DNA from: an uncultured Roseobacter sp.
Lineage (GTDB): Bacteria; Pseudomonadota; Alphaproteobacteria; Rhodobacterales; Rhodobacteraceae
DNA length: 64,000 nucleotides
Direction of reading: 5' to 3'
NCBI RefSeq assembly: GCF_947496515.1
Contig: NZ_CANMDB010000002.1
Location: 186,001 to 250,000, forward strand
The notes under the pieces were generated by a model. That model ran no database searches, had not been told where the DNA came from, and saw only the letters and a program-made list of their open reading frames with translations. Of the stretch, positions 17,743 to 27,028 are shown piece after piece. Made by a program: the position numbers and the translations under genes. The number at the start of each line of letters is the position of its first letter. Position 1 is the stretch's first letter.

Positions 17743-17940
17743 CGGGGCGGCTGCGCCGCACACGATATTTGCGCCTTTCTCCGAAAGCCGCGTTTGGCGC
17801 GGGATGCGCCCGGTGCGCCGCTGTTGCGGGGCATGTGCCGATTTTTGCGGCAGGGGGGCTGATCTGGTGCGGCTGGCGGAAAAAAAGGGGCAGACAGTCT
17901 GTGGCCTTGCGCTATCGTCATGTCCGAGGGGGACGGTGGC

Positions 17941-18759
17941 ATGCTGATACGTGTATTTCTGCTGGTGATGGGTCTGGCGCAGGGCGCGCTGGCGCAGGAG
18001 CGCACGCCCAGCCATTGCATCGCTTTGGCGGAGGCTGCGCCAGGCATGGACTACGTGGTGCCCGCCAGTCTGGGCCCCGTCGCCACGGAGACAGTACGCA
18101 TCCACTATATCACCCACGCCAGCTTTCTCATCCGCAGCCATGGCGGCTTGAACATGGTAACGGATTACACCGGCTTTACTGGCTCGGCTCCGATGATCCC
18201 GGATGTGGTGACCATGAACCACGCTCATTCCACCCATTGGACGGCGAACCCGGATCCCGCGATCCCGCATGTGTTGCCGGGCTGGGGGGAGTTCGGGCAG
18301 GGCATCTCGCATCATCTGGATCTGGGTGAGGTGCTGGTGCGCAATGTCTCCACCGATATTCGGTCGCAGTTCTCCGGGATCGAGGAGAAGGGCAATTCGA
18401 TCTTTGTGTTTGAGCTGGCGGGGCTGTGCGTGGGGCATCTGGGGCATCTGCATCACGAGCCTGATCCGGCGCAATACGCGGCCCTCGGGCGGCTGGATGT
18501 GGTGATGGCGCCCGTGGATGGAGGGTATACACTCGATCTGCCGACGATGATCCGGGTGTTGAAGCGGCTGAGGTCCTCGGTGGTGATCCCGATGCATTGG
18601 TTTTCGCTGAGCGGGCTGGACCGGTTTCTGGCGGGGATGTCGGATGAGTTTGCGGTGGTGGAGGTGGGCGGGCCGTCGCTCGATATTTCCCTGGACCGGT
18701 TGCCGGGGCGGCCCACGGTGATGGTGCTGCGACCCGCGCTGCTCAGCGCGGCGGAGTAG
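17941..18759 (+). CDS. Exported metallo-beta-lactamase-fold hydrolase (UlaG-like)
   Basis: A 272-residue protein starting MLIRVFLLVMGLAQGALAQE, a Sec signal peptide, so it should act in the periplasm. The mature part has an MBL fold of the UlaG-like class: IHYITHASFLIRSHGG, the metal motif NHAHSTHW, GHLGHLHHEP and the C-terminal VIPMHWFSLSG. A start seven codons upstream is in frame but would spoil the signal peptide. The substrate is unknown. It has its own upstream region with the paired GTTTGCAAAC sites. Confidence 0.85.
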   Translation: MLIRVFLLVMGLAQGALAQERTPSHCIALAEAAPGMDYVVPASLGPVATETVRIHYITHASFLIRSHGGLNMVTDYTGFTGSAPMIPDVVTMNHAHSTHWTANPDPAIPHVLPGWGEFGQGISHHLDLGEVLVRNVSTDIRSQFSGIEEKGNSIFVFELAGLCVGHLGHLHHEPDPAQYAALGRLDVVMAPVDGGYTLDLPTMIRVLKRLRSSVVIPMHWFSLSGLDRFLAGMSDEFAVVEVGGPSLDISLDRLPGRPTVMVLRPALLSAAE

Positions 18760-18800
18760 AGCCCCCTTGCATCCCGGCGCGCGCCGCGGGATCAAGGAGC

Positions 18801-20234
18801 ATGGATCTGAAAGATGTGGATAGCGGGTTTGAAGAGGCGCTGAGAGCGCAGCTGCCCGAGGATGTGCTGCGCCGCGCGGGTCCCGGCTATCTGGAGGAGC
18901 CGCGCGGGCGGTTCCACGGGCGCGAGACGCTGGTGGCGCTGCCGCGCGGGGTCGAGGAGGTTGCGACACTGGTGCGGCTGGCCGGGGCGGCGCGGGTCGG
19001 CGTGGTGCCCTACGGTGGGGGGACCGGGCTGGTGGGCGGTCAGATCTCGCCCGAGGGTCCTTTGCCGCTGTTACTGTCGCTGGAGCGGATGACGGCGATC
19101 CGCGCCGTCTACCCCGAGGAAAACGTGCTGATCTGTGAGGCCGGCGCGGTGCTGGCGGATGTGCAGGCGGCAGCAGCAGAGGCGGAGCGGCTATTCCCGC
19201 TGTCGCTGGCCTCCGAAGGGTCGGCGCGGATCGGGGGCAATCTGGCGACCAACGCAGGCGGGACGGCGGTGCTGCGCTATGGCAACACCCGCGATCTGTG
19301 TCTGGGGCTGGAGGCGGTGTTGCCGGACGGTCAGATCTGGAACGGGCTGAAACGGCTGCGCAAGGACAACACCGGGTATGATCTGCGGCATTTGCTGATC
19401 GGCTCGGAGGGCACGCTGGGGATCATCACCGCGGCTGCATTGAGACTGAGCCCGCAGCCGAGCGCGCGCGGCACCGCGGTTTTCGTGGTGCCGGATCCGG
19501 CGGCGGCGCTGTCTTTGCTGGCGCTGGCGCAGGGGCGGTTGGGCGAGATGGTCAGCGGGTTCGAATTGCTGAGCGGTCAGGGGCTGCGGTTTCTGGCGGA
19601 GACGATGCCGGAAGTGCGCCAGCCCTTTGCAGCGCCACCGGACTGGTCGGTTCTGATCGAGGTGGGGCTGGTGGACGGGCTGGATCCGCAAGCCGCGCTT
19701 GAAGGCGTTTTCGAAGCCGCACTTGCGGCGGATCTGGTACTGGACGGGGTGATCGCCCAGAGCGGGCAGCAGGCGGATGCGTTCTGGGCGGTGCGGGAGA
19801 ACATTCCGCAGGCAAACAAGCGCGTGGGGGCCGTGATCTCCAGCGATGTATCGGTGCCGCTGGGCGCCATCCCGGCGTTTATCGCGGCTGGCACGGGCGA
19901 GATCGCCGAGGTAGGTGCGTTTCGCATCAACTGTTTCGGGCATGTGGGCGACGGAAATCTGCACTACAACGTCTTTCCGCTGGCAGGCGCGCGCGCGTCG
20001 GATCACGCCAATCAGCGGGCGGAGCTGCAGCGACGGGTGCATGATCTGGCGCATAGGTTCGGTGGCTCGGTCAGTGCCGAGCACGGGATCGGGCGCTTGA
20101 AGGTCGAGGATCTGGAGCGCTACGGGGATCCGGCGAAGCTGTCGGCGATGCGGGCGATCAAGGCGGCGCTGGATCCGTTGGGCATCATGAACCCGGGCGC
20201 CGTCCTCAAGGCTGGCGCCGCGCTCCCGACATGA
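18801..20234 (+). CDS. FAD-binding oxidoreductase (GlcD / D-2-hydroxyacid dehydrogenase type)
   Basis: A 477-residue flavoprotein. The N-terminal FAD-binding domain has the loop VPYGGGTGLVGGQ and SARIGGNLATNAGGTAVLRYGN. The C-terminal FAD-linked oxidase domain has NCFGHVGDGNLHYNVFP and EHGIGRLK. The closest functional classes are D-lactate and D-2-hydroxyglutarate dehydrogenases. The substrate cannot be decided by eye. The sequence AAGGAG ends one base before the ATG, unusually close for a ribosome site, so the annotated start is somewhat uncertain. Confidence 0.88.
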   Translation: MDLKDVDSGFEEALRAQLPEDVLRRAGPGYLEEPRGRFHGRETLVALPRGVEEVATLVRLAGAARVGVVPYGGGTGLVGGQISPEGPLPLLLSLERMTAIRAVYPEENVLICEAGAVLADVQAAAAEAERLFPLSLASEGSARIGGNLATNAGGTAVLRYGNTRDLCLGLEAVLPDGQIWNGLKRLRKDNTGYDLRHLLIGSEGTLGIITAAALRLSPQPSARGTAVFVVPDPAAALSLLALAQGRLGEMVSGFELLSGQGLRFLAETMPEVRQPFAAPPDWSVLIEVGLVDGLDPQAALEGVFEAALAADLVLDGVIAQSGQQADAFWAVRENIPQANKRVGAVISSDVSVPLGAIPAFIAAGTGEIAEVGAFRINCFGHVGDGNLHYNVFPLAGARASDHANQRAELQRRVHDLAHRFGGSVSAEHGIGRLKVEDLERYGDPAKLSAMRAIKAALDPLGIMNPGAVLKAGAALPT

Positions 20235-20261
20235 GGCGCTCACGCGCCATGTGATGTTTTT

Positions 20262-20280
20262 CAAATCCCTCCGGGATTTG
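20262..20280. other. Perfect hairpin between the FAD oxidase and apt
   Basis: CAAATCCC and GGGATTTG form an eight-base perfect stem with a TCC loop, 27 bases after the FAD-oxidase stop. The T run lies before the stem (plus strand), not after it, so it is not a textbook terminator in either direction. It could still act as a Rho-independent-like stop or an mRNA 3'-end stabiliser between the two convergent transcripts. Confidence 0.4.
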
Positions 20281-20436
20281 GTTCTGGCGCTCAGTGGCGG
20301 TGGCAGCATGGGGTGGCGTTGCCTGTGGCGTCTGACAAAACGCCCGAGATATCATGCATCACGCAGAGCGTCGAAATGCTGGATGTCAGCCAGCGGTGCG
20401 GAGTGCCGGTTTTTTACGGGACGCTTTGGGCGCGTC

Positions 20437-20967
20437 TCAGTCGCCGTCGAAGGCGCAGAGCGCGTGGACCTCCATGCCCATGGCTTCCAACCGGGCGCGG
20501 CCGCCCAGATCCGGCAGGTCGATGATGAAGGCGCAGGAGACGATCTCTCCCCCCAGTCTTTCGATGAGCTTGATCCCGGCTTCTGCGGTGCCGCCTGTGG
20601 CCAGCAGATCGTCCACAACGAGGACTTTCTCACCCGCTGCGATGGCGTCGTCGTGGATCTCGACGATGGCTTCACCGTATTCCAGCGTATAATCCTGACT
20701 GATGGTGGTGCCGGGCAGTTTGCCTTTCTTGCGGATCGGCACGAAGCCCACCGAGAGCTGATGCGCGATGGCGCCGCCGAGGATAAAGCCGCGCGCTTCG
20801 AGCCCGACGACCTTGTCGATTTCCAGCCCGGCGTAAGGGTGCAGCATCTGGTCGATGGCCATGCGAAACCCGCGCGGATCGGCAAAGAGCGTGGTGACAT
20901 CGCGGAACATGATCCCTTCGTGCGGGAAATCGACGATGGTGCGGATATAGTCCTGAACGGTTTTCAT
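20437..20967 (-). CDS. apt: Adenine phosphoribosyltransferase
   Basis: A 176-residue enzyme converting adenine and PRPP to AMP. It starts [23 protein letters not shown] and carries the adenine-specific [14 protein letters not shown] segment and the PRPP-binding loop [13 protein letters not shown]. The reading frame continues upstream, but the ATG at 20967 gives the family start. It is the last gene of a minus-strand set that begins with mtnP, so adenine released from methylthioadenosine can be recycled directly to AMP. Confidence 0.97.
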   Translation of the reverse strand: MKTVQDYIRTIVDFPHEGIMFRDVTTLFADPRGFRMAIDQMLHPYAGLEIDKVVGLEARGFILGGAIAHQLSVGFVPIRKKGKLPGTTISQDYTLEYGEAIVEIHDDAIAAGEKVLVVDDLLATGGTAEAGIKLIERLGGEIVSCAFIIDLPDLGGRARLEAMGMEVHALCAFDGD

Positions 20968-20978
20968 CGGGAGGTCTT

Positions 20979-21599
20979 TCAGTTGGCGCGGCGCAGGGTT
21001 GCGGTGAGCACCCCCATGCCGATGAGGGTGGCGCCGCCGGCACGGGTCAGCCAGGTGACGATGGCGGGCCGCGCGATGACACCGCGCAGACGGTCGGCGA
21101 GCAGGGCGTAGGCCAGTGCGTTGAGGGCGGCGAGCGTGCAAAAGGTGGCGATCAGGAGTGTGAACTGCGGCAGCAGGGGGGCGTCGGGCCGGATGAACTG
21201 GGGCACGAAGGCAATGAAGAAGGCGATGGATTTGGGGTTGAGCGCGGTGACAGCCGCGGCGTGGCTAAAGACACCTCCGGCGGTGACGTCGCGCGCCGGT
21301 GTCAGCCCGTCGCGGGGCGCGGTCCGGATCAGCTTGATCCCCAACCAGATGAGGTAGAGCGCGCCAACCCACTTGAGCACCGTAAAGGCGGTGGCCGAGG
21401 CCAGCACCAGTGCGCCCAAACCCAGCAACGAGGCGGTCATGGCCACCAGATCGCCCACCGCAACGCCCGCGGCGGAGGCCACGGCGACTGAGCGTCCTTT
21501 TGACAGCGCGTAGCTCAGCACCAGCAGCACGGTGGGGCCGGGGATGAGCAGCAGCGCGGTGGAGGCGGCGACGAATGTGAGCCAGAGGTCAAGCGGCAT
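20979..21599 (-). CDS. LysE family amino-acid exporter
   Basis: A 206-residue RhtB/LysE-type membrane protein with about six helices. The N-terminal signature [17 protein letters not shown] and the region [21 protein letters not shown] are typical, and the middle carries [14 protein letters not shown]. Such proteins export amino acids or related metabolites, and the specificity is not predictable. It lies 11 bases upstream of apt and 47 bases downstream of the DUF2927 gene, all on the minus strand. Confidence 0.9.
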   Translation of the reverse strand: MPLDLWLTFVAASTALLLIPGPTVLLVLSYALSKGRSVAVASAAGVAVGDLVAMTASLLGLGALVLASATAFTVLKWVGALYLIWLGIKLIRTAPRDGLTPARDVTAGGVFSHAAAVTALNPKSIAFFIAFVPQFIRPDAPLLPQFTLLIATFCTLAALNALAYALLADRLRGVIARPAIVTWLTRAGGATLIGMGVLTATLRRAN

Positions 21600-21646
21600 G
21601 TCGGTATCCTTTTCGAAGATAGTGTGAGAGCCAAAGGGTCAGAGCA

Positions 21647-22318
21647 TCAGGGCGGATAGTGGCGGCGCAGCGCCATGAGATCCTGAGGCTGGAGCCGGGT
21701 CACTTCATTGCTGTCTTGGGAAAAGATCGACCGCCGCCTGTACCAGGGATTGTCGATATCGGTCAGCAAACCGGTCGCTTGAACAAGTTCTTCCAGTGCG
21801 ATGGACCGGATATCATCGGGATGAATATCGCGCGCAAAGGCGATAATGGCGCGGGTGATTTCGCCCCGACCGTTCCACCAGACATAGACATAGCCAGCAC
21901 CCATCTCGCCCCCGGCGAGGTCAGGGTCGATGCTGCCATCAATGACATCCGTTTCCTCCAGCCCGAGCAGGTGAACGGCGATATCCGGACGCGCACCCAC
22001 CGGTGCAAGCCGCAGTGTCAGCCCGGCACCTGCTGCATTGATCTCGGCGATTGCGGTCGAGAGCGCGCGTCGGATCAGCGCCCGGCTTGAGCGTGGGAAG
22101 TCAGGATCGATCGCAACGATCCCGACGGTCAGGTCTGCCGCGGCAACCACTGGCCAGCGGACGATCCTGTCCTTGCAGGCCGCCTTTGGCGACGCGGAAC
22201 AGGCGACCAGACGATAGAAATCCTTATCTGAGAGGGGTCCCTCCGGTACCGAGACGAAGTCATCGGCGCTTGCCCCCGTGCCCACAAGCAACATCAGGCT
22301 GACAAGCAGTGGTTTCAC
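21647..22318 (-). CDS. DUF2927-like exported protein (putative zinc metallopeptidase-like)
   Basis: A 223-residue protein with a signal peptide (MKPLLVSLMLLVGTGASADD). The middle and C-terminus resemble the DUF2927 family: AFARDIHPDDIRSIALEELVQATGLLTDID, then SIFSQDSNEVTRLQPQD and a final LRRHYPP. The family has an HExxQ-like arrangement in some members, but here the corresponding stretch is ALEELVQ without His, so catalysis is doubtful. Its ATG overlaps the mtnP stop by four bases, which ties it to MTA salvage by operon structure only. Confidence 0.7.
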   Translation of the reverse strand: MKPLLVSLMLLVGTGASADDFVSVPEGPLSDKDFYRLVACSASPKAACKDRIVRWPVVAAADLTVGIVAIDPDFPRSSRALIRRALSTAIAEINAAGAGLTLRLAPVGARPDIAVHLLGLEETDVIDGSIDPDLAGGEMGAGYVYVWWNGRGEITRAIIAFARDIHPDDIRSIALEELVQATGLLTDIDNPWYRRRSIFSQDSNEVTRLQPQDLMALRRHYPP

Positions 22319-23187
22319 AGAACGCGACCTGCCACCGCGTCCAGCTTGGCGACGAGGGACGGATCACGGGCGTCCGGCCTCGTGAGGATGGCGTATTCCA
22401 GCGCGCGGTCGCAGCCATGTGGGCAGGCCGGGCGTTCGGGGCCGAGGATTGCGGGCAGGCGGCGGACCAGCTCGCGCCCTTTGTCGGCGTTGCCCATCAG
22501 GGTGGCGATGATCTGTGTCACATCGACCTCGCCGTGATCGGGATGCCAGCTGTCGTAATCGGTGATCATGGCGACGGAGGCGTAGCAAAGCTCCGCTTCG
22601 CGGGCGAGCTTCGCCTCCGGCATGTTGGTCATGCCGATCACATCCGCGCCCCAGCTTGTCCGGTACATCTTGGATTCCGCCAGCGTCGAGAACTGCGGCC
22701 CTTCCATCGCGAGGTAAGTGCCGCCGTCGTGTACGGTGATGCCCGCGTCCGTGGCGGCCTGCTTGCAGGCGGCGGTCAGCCGCGGGCAGGTGGGGTGCGC
22801 CACGGAGACATGCGCCACGCAGCCGGTGCCAAAGAAGGATTTTTCCCGTGCGAAGGTTCTGTCGATGAACTGGTCCACCAGCACGAAATCTCCCGGCGCC
22901 ATTTCTTCGCGAAAGGATCCGCAGGCCGAGACGGAGATGACATCCGTGCAGCCCAGCCGTTTCAGCGCGTCGATGTTGGCGCGGTAGGGCACGGTGCTGG
23001 GCGAATGGACGTGTCCGCGCCCGTGCCGGGGCAGAAAGACCATGTCCGTCCCGTCCAGCGTGCCGGTCAGGATCGCATCGGACGGTGTGCCCCACGGGCT
23101 GTCCACGCTCTGCCAGTCGGCATTTTCCAAACCGTCGATCTCGTAGATGCCGGAGCCGCCGATCACGGCGATCTTGGGGGCTGTCAT
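22315..23187 (-). CDS. mtnP: S-methyl-5'-thioadenosine phosphorylase
   Basis: A 290-residue purine-nucleoside-phosphorylase-family enzyme cleaving methylthioadenosine, a by-product of polyamine and acyl-homoserine-lactone synthesis, to adenine and methylthioribose-1-phosphate. It shows AVIGGSGIYEIDGL (phosphate loop), FLPRHGRGHVHSPS and MEGPQFSTLAESKMYRTSW. A start four codons earlier (MEPPM) is possible, but the inner MTAPKIAVIGG is the common start. It heads the mtnP-DUF2927-lysE-apt set. Confidence 0.95.
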   Translation of the reverse strand: MTAPKIAVIGGSGIYEIDGLENADWQSVDSPWGTPSDAILTGTLDGTDMVFLPRHGRGHVHSPSTVPYRANIDALKRLGCTDVISVSACGSFREEMAPGDFVLVDQFIDRTFAREKSFFGTGCVAHVSVAHPTCPRLTAACKQAATDAGITVHDGGTYLAMEGPQFSTLAESKMYRTSWGADVIGMTNMPEAKLAREAELCYASVAMITDYDSWHPDHGEVDVTQIIATLMGNADKGRELVRRLPAILGPERPACPHGCDRALEYAILTRPDARDPSLVAKLDAVAGRVL

Positions 23188-23482
23188 GGGCGGTTCCATC
23201 CTGTTGGGCAGGGTTGATCGTGCCGGGATTGCGGGGTGAAATCAATGGGCTGGGGCAGAGAAATTCGCTGGATCACTCCCGGCGAGGTCCCCTTGGCAAG
23301 TGGGTGATACGTGCCGGGCTGGGCAGGCCTTATCCTTTCAGGGGGCGTCGGTTCATCGCTTCTTTACCTTGATCTGGCACCACAGGCGGGGTTTTCATTT
23401 CAGGCGAATGGGTCTAGGGACCGCATCAACGGGGCCCGGGCTGCCGCCGGTCTGCCCTTTGACCCGACATCAGGATATTCAT

Positions 23483-25111
23483 ATGGCGCGCGCGACGTTC
23501 CGCAGCTTTACTAAGAACCTTGCAATCACGGACCTGCGATGGATGCCGGAGGATGGCTTTTCGCCGTCGCGGTTGCGGATCGAATTACTGTCGGGCCTGA
23601 CCGTGGCGCTGGCGCTTGTGCCGGAGGCGGTCGCCTTTGCCTTTGTGGCCGGGGTGCACCCGCTGGTGGGGCTCTATGCGGCGTTTCTTGTGGGGCTGAT
23701 CACCGCGCTGATCGGTGGCCGGCCCGGTATGATTTCGGGTGCGACGGGCGCGTTGGCTGTCGTCATGGTCGCGCTGGTGGCGCAGCATGGTGTGGAATAT
23801 CTCTTTGCCACTGTGGTGCTGATGGGCATCCTGCAGATGATTGCGGGGGTGATGCAGTGGGGCAAGTTCATCCGGCTGGTGCCGCATCCGGTGATGTTGG
23901 GTTTTGTGAACGGGCTGGCCATCGTGATCTTTCTGGCGCAGATGAGCCAGTTCAAGGTGCCGGGCACGATGGAGAACACGGGCCACGGGATGGGTGGTGG
24001 TGAATGGTTGTCGGGTCCGCCGCTTTACCTGATGCTGGCGCTGGTGGCGGTGACCATGGCGATCATCTGGGTGATGCCGCGGATCACCCGTGTGATCCCT
24101 GCACCGTTGGCGGGCATCGGCATTGTCGCGGCTGTCGTGATCGCCTTCGGTCTTGACGTGCCGCGCGTGGGCGATCTGGCCTCGATCCAGGGTGGGTTCC
24201 CGAGCCTGCACATTCCGATGGTACCGCTCAACTGGGATACGTTCGAGATCATCCTGCCTTATGCGGTGATCCTGGCCGCTATCGGGCTGATCGAGAGCCT
24301 GCTGACGCTCAACTTGGTGGGTGACATGACCAACCAGCGCGGCGGGGCGAGCCAGGAGTGTATCGCGCAAGGGGTGGCCAATACGGTCACGGGCTTCTTT
24401 GGCGGCATGGGCGGTTGTGCGATGATCGGACAGTCCATGATCAACGTGAAATCCGGCGGTCGGACGCGGGTGGCGGGGATCTCGGCGGCCGTTTTCCTGC
24501 TGCTCTTTATCCTCGTGGGGTCGTCCGTGATCGAGCTCATCCCGCTGGCAGCGCTTGTTGGTGTGATGTTCATGGTGGTGATCGGGACGTTCGCGTGGAA
24601 CAGCCTGACCATCCTGCGAAAGGTACCGCTGATGGATGCCTTTGTGATCCTGCTGGTCACGGTGGTGACCGTGATGGAGGATCTCGCCGTGGCGGTGGTC
24701 GTTGGTGTGATCGTCAGTGCCTTGGCCTATGCGTGGAACAATGCGCGGCGGATCTACGCCAAGACCTATACGACGCCGGAAGGCGCGCGGGTCTATCAGG
24801 TGCAGGGGCCGTTGTTCTTTGGCTCGTCGGAGGGGTTTGCGGAGCTTTTTGACGTAGCGGGTGACCCCTCCGAGGTGATCGTGGATTTCGCGGACAGCCG
24901 GGTGGTGGACCAGTCGGCGCTGCAGGCGATCGAGGCGGTCGCGGGCAAGTACGAAAGTGTCGGCAAGCGGTTGCAGTTGCGGCATTTGTCGCGGGACTGT
25001 CACCGGTTGCTCACCAAGGCCGGACACCTGATGGTCGATAGCGACGATGATCCGGAATATGAGCTGGCGGTGAACTACCAGGTGCGCACCGGGATCCTCG
25101 GAGGGCACTAA
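23483..25111 (+). CDS. SulP family anion transporter with STAS domain
   Basis: A 542-residue SLC26/SulP protein. Roughly the first 420 residues form the transmembrane core (LSGLTVALALVPEAVAFAFVAG, GLITALIGGRPGMISGATGA, LTLNLVGDMTNQRGGASQE). A cytoplasmic STAS domain follows from about residue 435 (VYQVQGPLFFGSSEGF, then VIVDFADSRVVDQSALQAIE). Substrates in the family include sulfate, bicarbonate and dicarboxylates, and none can be chosen here. The ATG at 23483 was used because the frame upstream of it is not conserved-looking. Confidence 0.93.
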   Translation: MARATFRSFTKNLAITDLRWMPEDGFSPSRLRIELLSGLTVALALVPEAVAFAFVAGVHPLVGLYAAFLVGLITALIGGRPGMISGATGALAVVMVALVAQHGVEYLFATVVLMGILQMIAGVMQWGKFIRLVPHPVMLGFVNGLAIVIFLAQMSQFKVPGTMENTGHGMGGGEWLSGPPLYLMLALVAVTMAIIWVMPRITRVIPAPLAGIGIVAAVVIAFGLDVPRVGDLASIQGGFPSLHIPMVPLNWDTFEIILPYAVILAAIGLIESLLTLNLVGDMTNQRGGASQECIAQGVANTVTGFFGGMGGCAMIGQSMINVKSGGRTRVAGISAAVFLLLFILVGSSVIELIPLAALVGVMFMVVIGTFAWNSLTILRKVPLMDAFVILLVTVVTVMEDLAVAVVVGVIVSALAYAWNNARRIYAKTYTTPEGARVYQVQGPLFFGSSEGFAELFDVAGDPSEVIVDFADSRVVDQSALQAIEAVAGKYESVGKRLQLRHLSRDCHRLLTKAGHLMVDSDDDPEYELAVNYQVRTGILGGH

Positions 25112-25119
25112 CGGTGGCC

Positions 25120-25148
25120 GGCGCTGTTGGCCTTTCGGCCAAGGCGCC
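25120..25148 (+). terminator. Hairpin after the SulP gene, without T tail
   Basis: Nine bases after the SulP stop, GGCGC plus TTGGCC pair with GGCCAA plus GCGCC across a TTTC loop, with a small internal mismatch. The sequence that follows is C-rich with no T run, so intrinsic termination is uncertain. It may be a weak or Rho-assisted terminator. Confidence 0.4.
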
Positions 25149-25234
25149 CCGCCCACCGTCCCACTGCGGGATGCGATCGTCGGTGGGTCCGGCTGTATCC
25201 GGCTTTCGTGGGTGGCAGGTCTATGCGGGCTTCT

Positions 25235-25393
25235 CTACATCCGACGGGTCGGGGATAGTTGCTGCTGCGCCTGAGGCGTGTCATGTTTTGCGCCAGCGCT
25301 CTTTGCGTCTATAGCGTGCCCGCAGTTGTTACAGAGCGCCGGGTCTTGTCGGGCCAGCAAGTCGGCACAATTGACCGGATGCGACAAAGACAT
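25235..25393 (-). CDS. Possible small Cys-motif protein
   Basis: A 52-codon frame starting MSLSHPVNCADLLARQDPAL and continuing with a CNNCGHAI motif, which could be half of a zinc ribbon. The frame is open further upstream, with two more Cys residues. There is no good ribosome site and no recognised family. Given the gene-poor context it may be a remnant or a chance frame. Reported only because the Cys spacing is suggestive. Confidence 0.25.
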   Translation of the reverse strand: MSLSHPVNCADLLARQDPALCNNCGHAIDAKSAGAKHDTPQAQQQLSPTRRM

Positions 25394-25826
25394 GCTCTGT
25401 GGGGTCCAGTGTCGATGACAACGGGTCGCATTGGGGCAGATCTGCCGGAGCGCTCTTTCGCCCCTCAAGTTCCAACACGGTGCAAGGCAGGTTACCCAGA
25501 CAGCGCTGGCGTTACAGGAAGTGCGGATATCTCCAGGTTGCCTTGGGCTCTATCGCCGAAGATACCACAGGCTCATCCTCTAAGCTGCACATGGATGGTG
25601 CTACCGGCCGCAAATAGTTGGCTGCAATCGGCACCTGCGAGTGATGTCCGGAACCGATGGTGTGTAGGGCGACGTTCAGAACGCGGATCACGCCGGAAGC
25701 TGACACTTTGCCGTCCGGCACGATGGTTGGATCGGGCCTCTCGCGGCTCTCTGCGCGCGAGGGTTCGGTGTGCCCAGCTGCGTCCGGATGCCCTTGGTGT
25801 TTTACGGTGCGGGCAGCCGCTACGCG

Positions 25827-25846
25827 AACCGGACGCGCGTCCGGTT
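25827..25846. repeat. 20-base perfect palindrome
   Basis: AACCGGACGC followed directly by its complement GCGTCCGGTT, with no spacer. It lies in the gene-poor interval, about 120 bases from a second, 22-base perfect palindrome. A palindrome this long can be a dimer-binding site, a recombination site or a cruciform-forming element. No function can be assigned from sequence alone. Confidence 0.6.
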
Positions 25847-25968
25847 TGTCGCGCAATTCGACCTCTGTCGCGTGCCCCTTGCAAAGACATGAATTTGCAA
25901 ACGGGGCGAACCACTGAGATGGGCTATTGAGCTCGCCAGCCGGGAACCCGGTTTGATCGTTGCGGTGG

Positions 25969-25990
25969 CAAGGGCCATCGATGGCCCTTG
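25969..25990. repeat. 22-base perfect palindrome
   Basis: The left arm CAAGGGCCATC meets its exact complement with no spacer. It lies about 30 bases beyond the stop codon of the endonuclease/exonuclease/phosphatase gene on the minus strand, so it could form a strong transcript-end hairpin. There is no T run. A shorter repeat (CCGGG-AA-CCCGG) lies about 20 bases to the left. Confidence 0.6.
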
Positions 25991-26018
25991 GCGACGGTTC
26001 AACTGGCCTCAACCATGA

Positions 26019-26846
26019 CTAGTAGATCTTGAAGCTTGCCACAAAAGGTAAATGGTCCGAAACACTGCGCCGGAACGCTTCCCGACCCATGTCCATGGTC
26101 CAGTGCATGGGGAACAGCCGCAGGCTGCCTTTGATGTAGTCGGTTGAGAAATTGCGACTGACCGCAAACCCATCAAGCAGATTGGCGCGGCCCTTCTCCA
26201 GTATGTGCGAGAAGCGATCCTGCAGATCCCAGGATGAGACGAAATCCATCACGTCATCGCCGCCCAGATAGTGGAAGTTGGAGACATCCTGCCCGGGGAT
26301 CATGTTGAAATCCCCCATGAGAAAGATGGCACGACGTTTCAGGCCCGGCGTCTGGTGGATGCCTGTAATATGCTCGCCAATGGCTTTGCACTGGCTGTCG
26401 CGCATCTGCTGGTCCTTGCGGTTGCGGCCGGATTTGAGGTGAACGCCGATCACAATGGCCTTCAGCTTGGCGATCTTCACGTCAACGGCCAGCGCTTGCC
26501 TGCCACGCGCGTACGTGCCCTCGGAGCCCTCGATGAAGCGCGGGTTGCTGACCGTGATGCCGGGCTTGTGCAGAAAACCGATGTGAATGTTGCCAGATTT
26601 TTGCGGCAGGACGGTGTAGTTGTAGTCCACCCCATATGCCTTGAGCTTGTCGACCAGCGTTTCGATGTAGCCCAGCGGCGAGACCTCCACGAGTGTGACA
26701 AACTCCGCATCGAGCAGGGCCAGGCCTTCGGCCTGTTTCTCCGCTTTTTTGGAGCGCGCCGAAATGCCCACAGATCGCCCGGGCAAGGTAAAGCCAGCGA
26801 GATTCCACACCGCCGCACGGATAATCGAATGATTGAAATGCGTCAT
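26019..26846 (-). CDS. Endonuclease/exonuclease/phosphatase (EEP) superfamily protein
   Basis: A 275-residue EEP-fold hydrolase. The superfamily motifs appear in order: RAAVWNLAGF (Asn), VTLVEVSPLG (metal-binding Glu), IGVHLKSGRN (His), LMGDFNMIPG (Asp/Asn) and VSDHLPFVASF (Asp-His). There is no signal peptide, so it is probably cytoplasmic. The family includes DNases, phospholipases and inositol phosphatases, and the substrate cannot be told. It stands alone on the minus strand beside the gene-poor interval. Confidence 0.85.
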   Translation of the reverse strand: MTHFNHSIIRAAVWNLAGFTLPGRSVGISARSKKAEKQAEGLALLDAEFVTLVEVSPLGYIETLVDKLKAYGVDYNYTVLPQKSGNIHIGFLHKPGITVSNPRFIEGSEGTYARGRQALAVDVKIAKLKAIVIGVHLKSGRNRKDQQMRDSQCKAIGEHITGIHQTPGLKRRAIFLMGDFNMIPGQDVSNFHYLGGDDVMDFVSSWDLQDRFSHILEKGRANLLDGFAVSRNFSTDYIKGSLRLFPMHWTMDMGREAFRRSVSDHLPFVASFKIY

Positions 26847-27028
26847 AATACTGTCCTTCGGAAATCGAGGTGACGAGGGCCACCCTTGCGTCAGACTATC
26901 ATAAAATGCCGTCTCTGACGCGGAGATCCGAAAGCCTGCCCGATCCTGCGCCAGCGGCGCGCGGCTGTACGCCGCCTGATCGTAGCCGGGGCGTGGTATC
27001 GCCAGACCATGCTCGATACCGGCCGGCG

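Larger units (their letters stand above)
25112..26018. other. Gene-poor 0.9-kb interval
   Basis: The stretch between the SulP gene and the endonuclease-like gene contains overlapping frames on both strands, but none reads like a real protein: composition is Arg/Ser/Pro-rich and no motif is recognisable. It holds two long perfect palindromes, a shorter inverted repeat and one weak small-protein candidate. It could be a decayed gene or an old insertion, but I found no transposase fragment or terminal repeats. Confidence 0.45.

Noticed and set aside
17125-18969. Long minus-strand frame (614 codons) across the acetyltransferase and MBL genes
   Set aside because: Antisense to two recognised plus-strand genes, with proline- and arginine-rich, motif-free sequence.
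25259-25930. Plus-strand frame of 223 codons in the gene-poor interval
   Set aside because: Low-complexity Arg/Ser/Pro composition, no ribosome site and no motif. It overlaps equally poor frames on the other strand.
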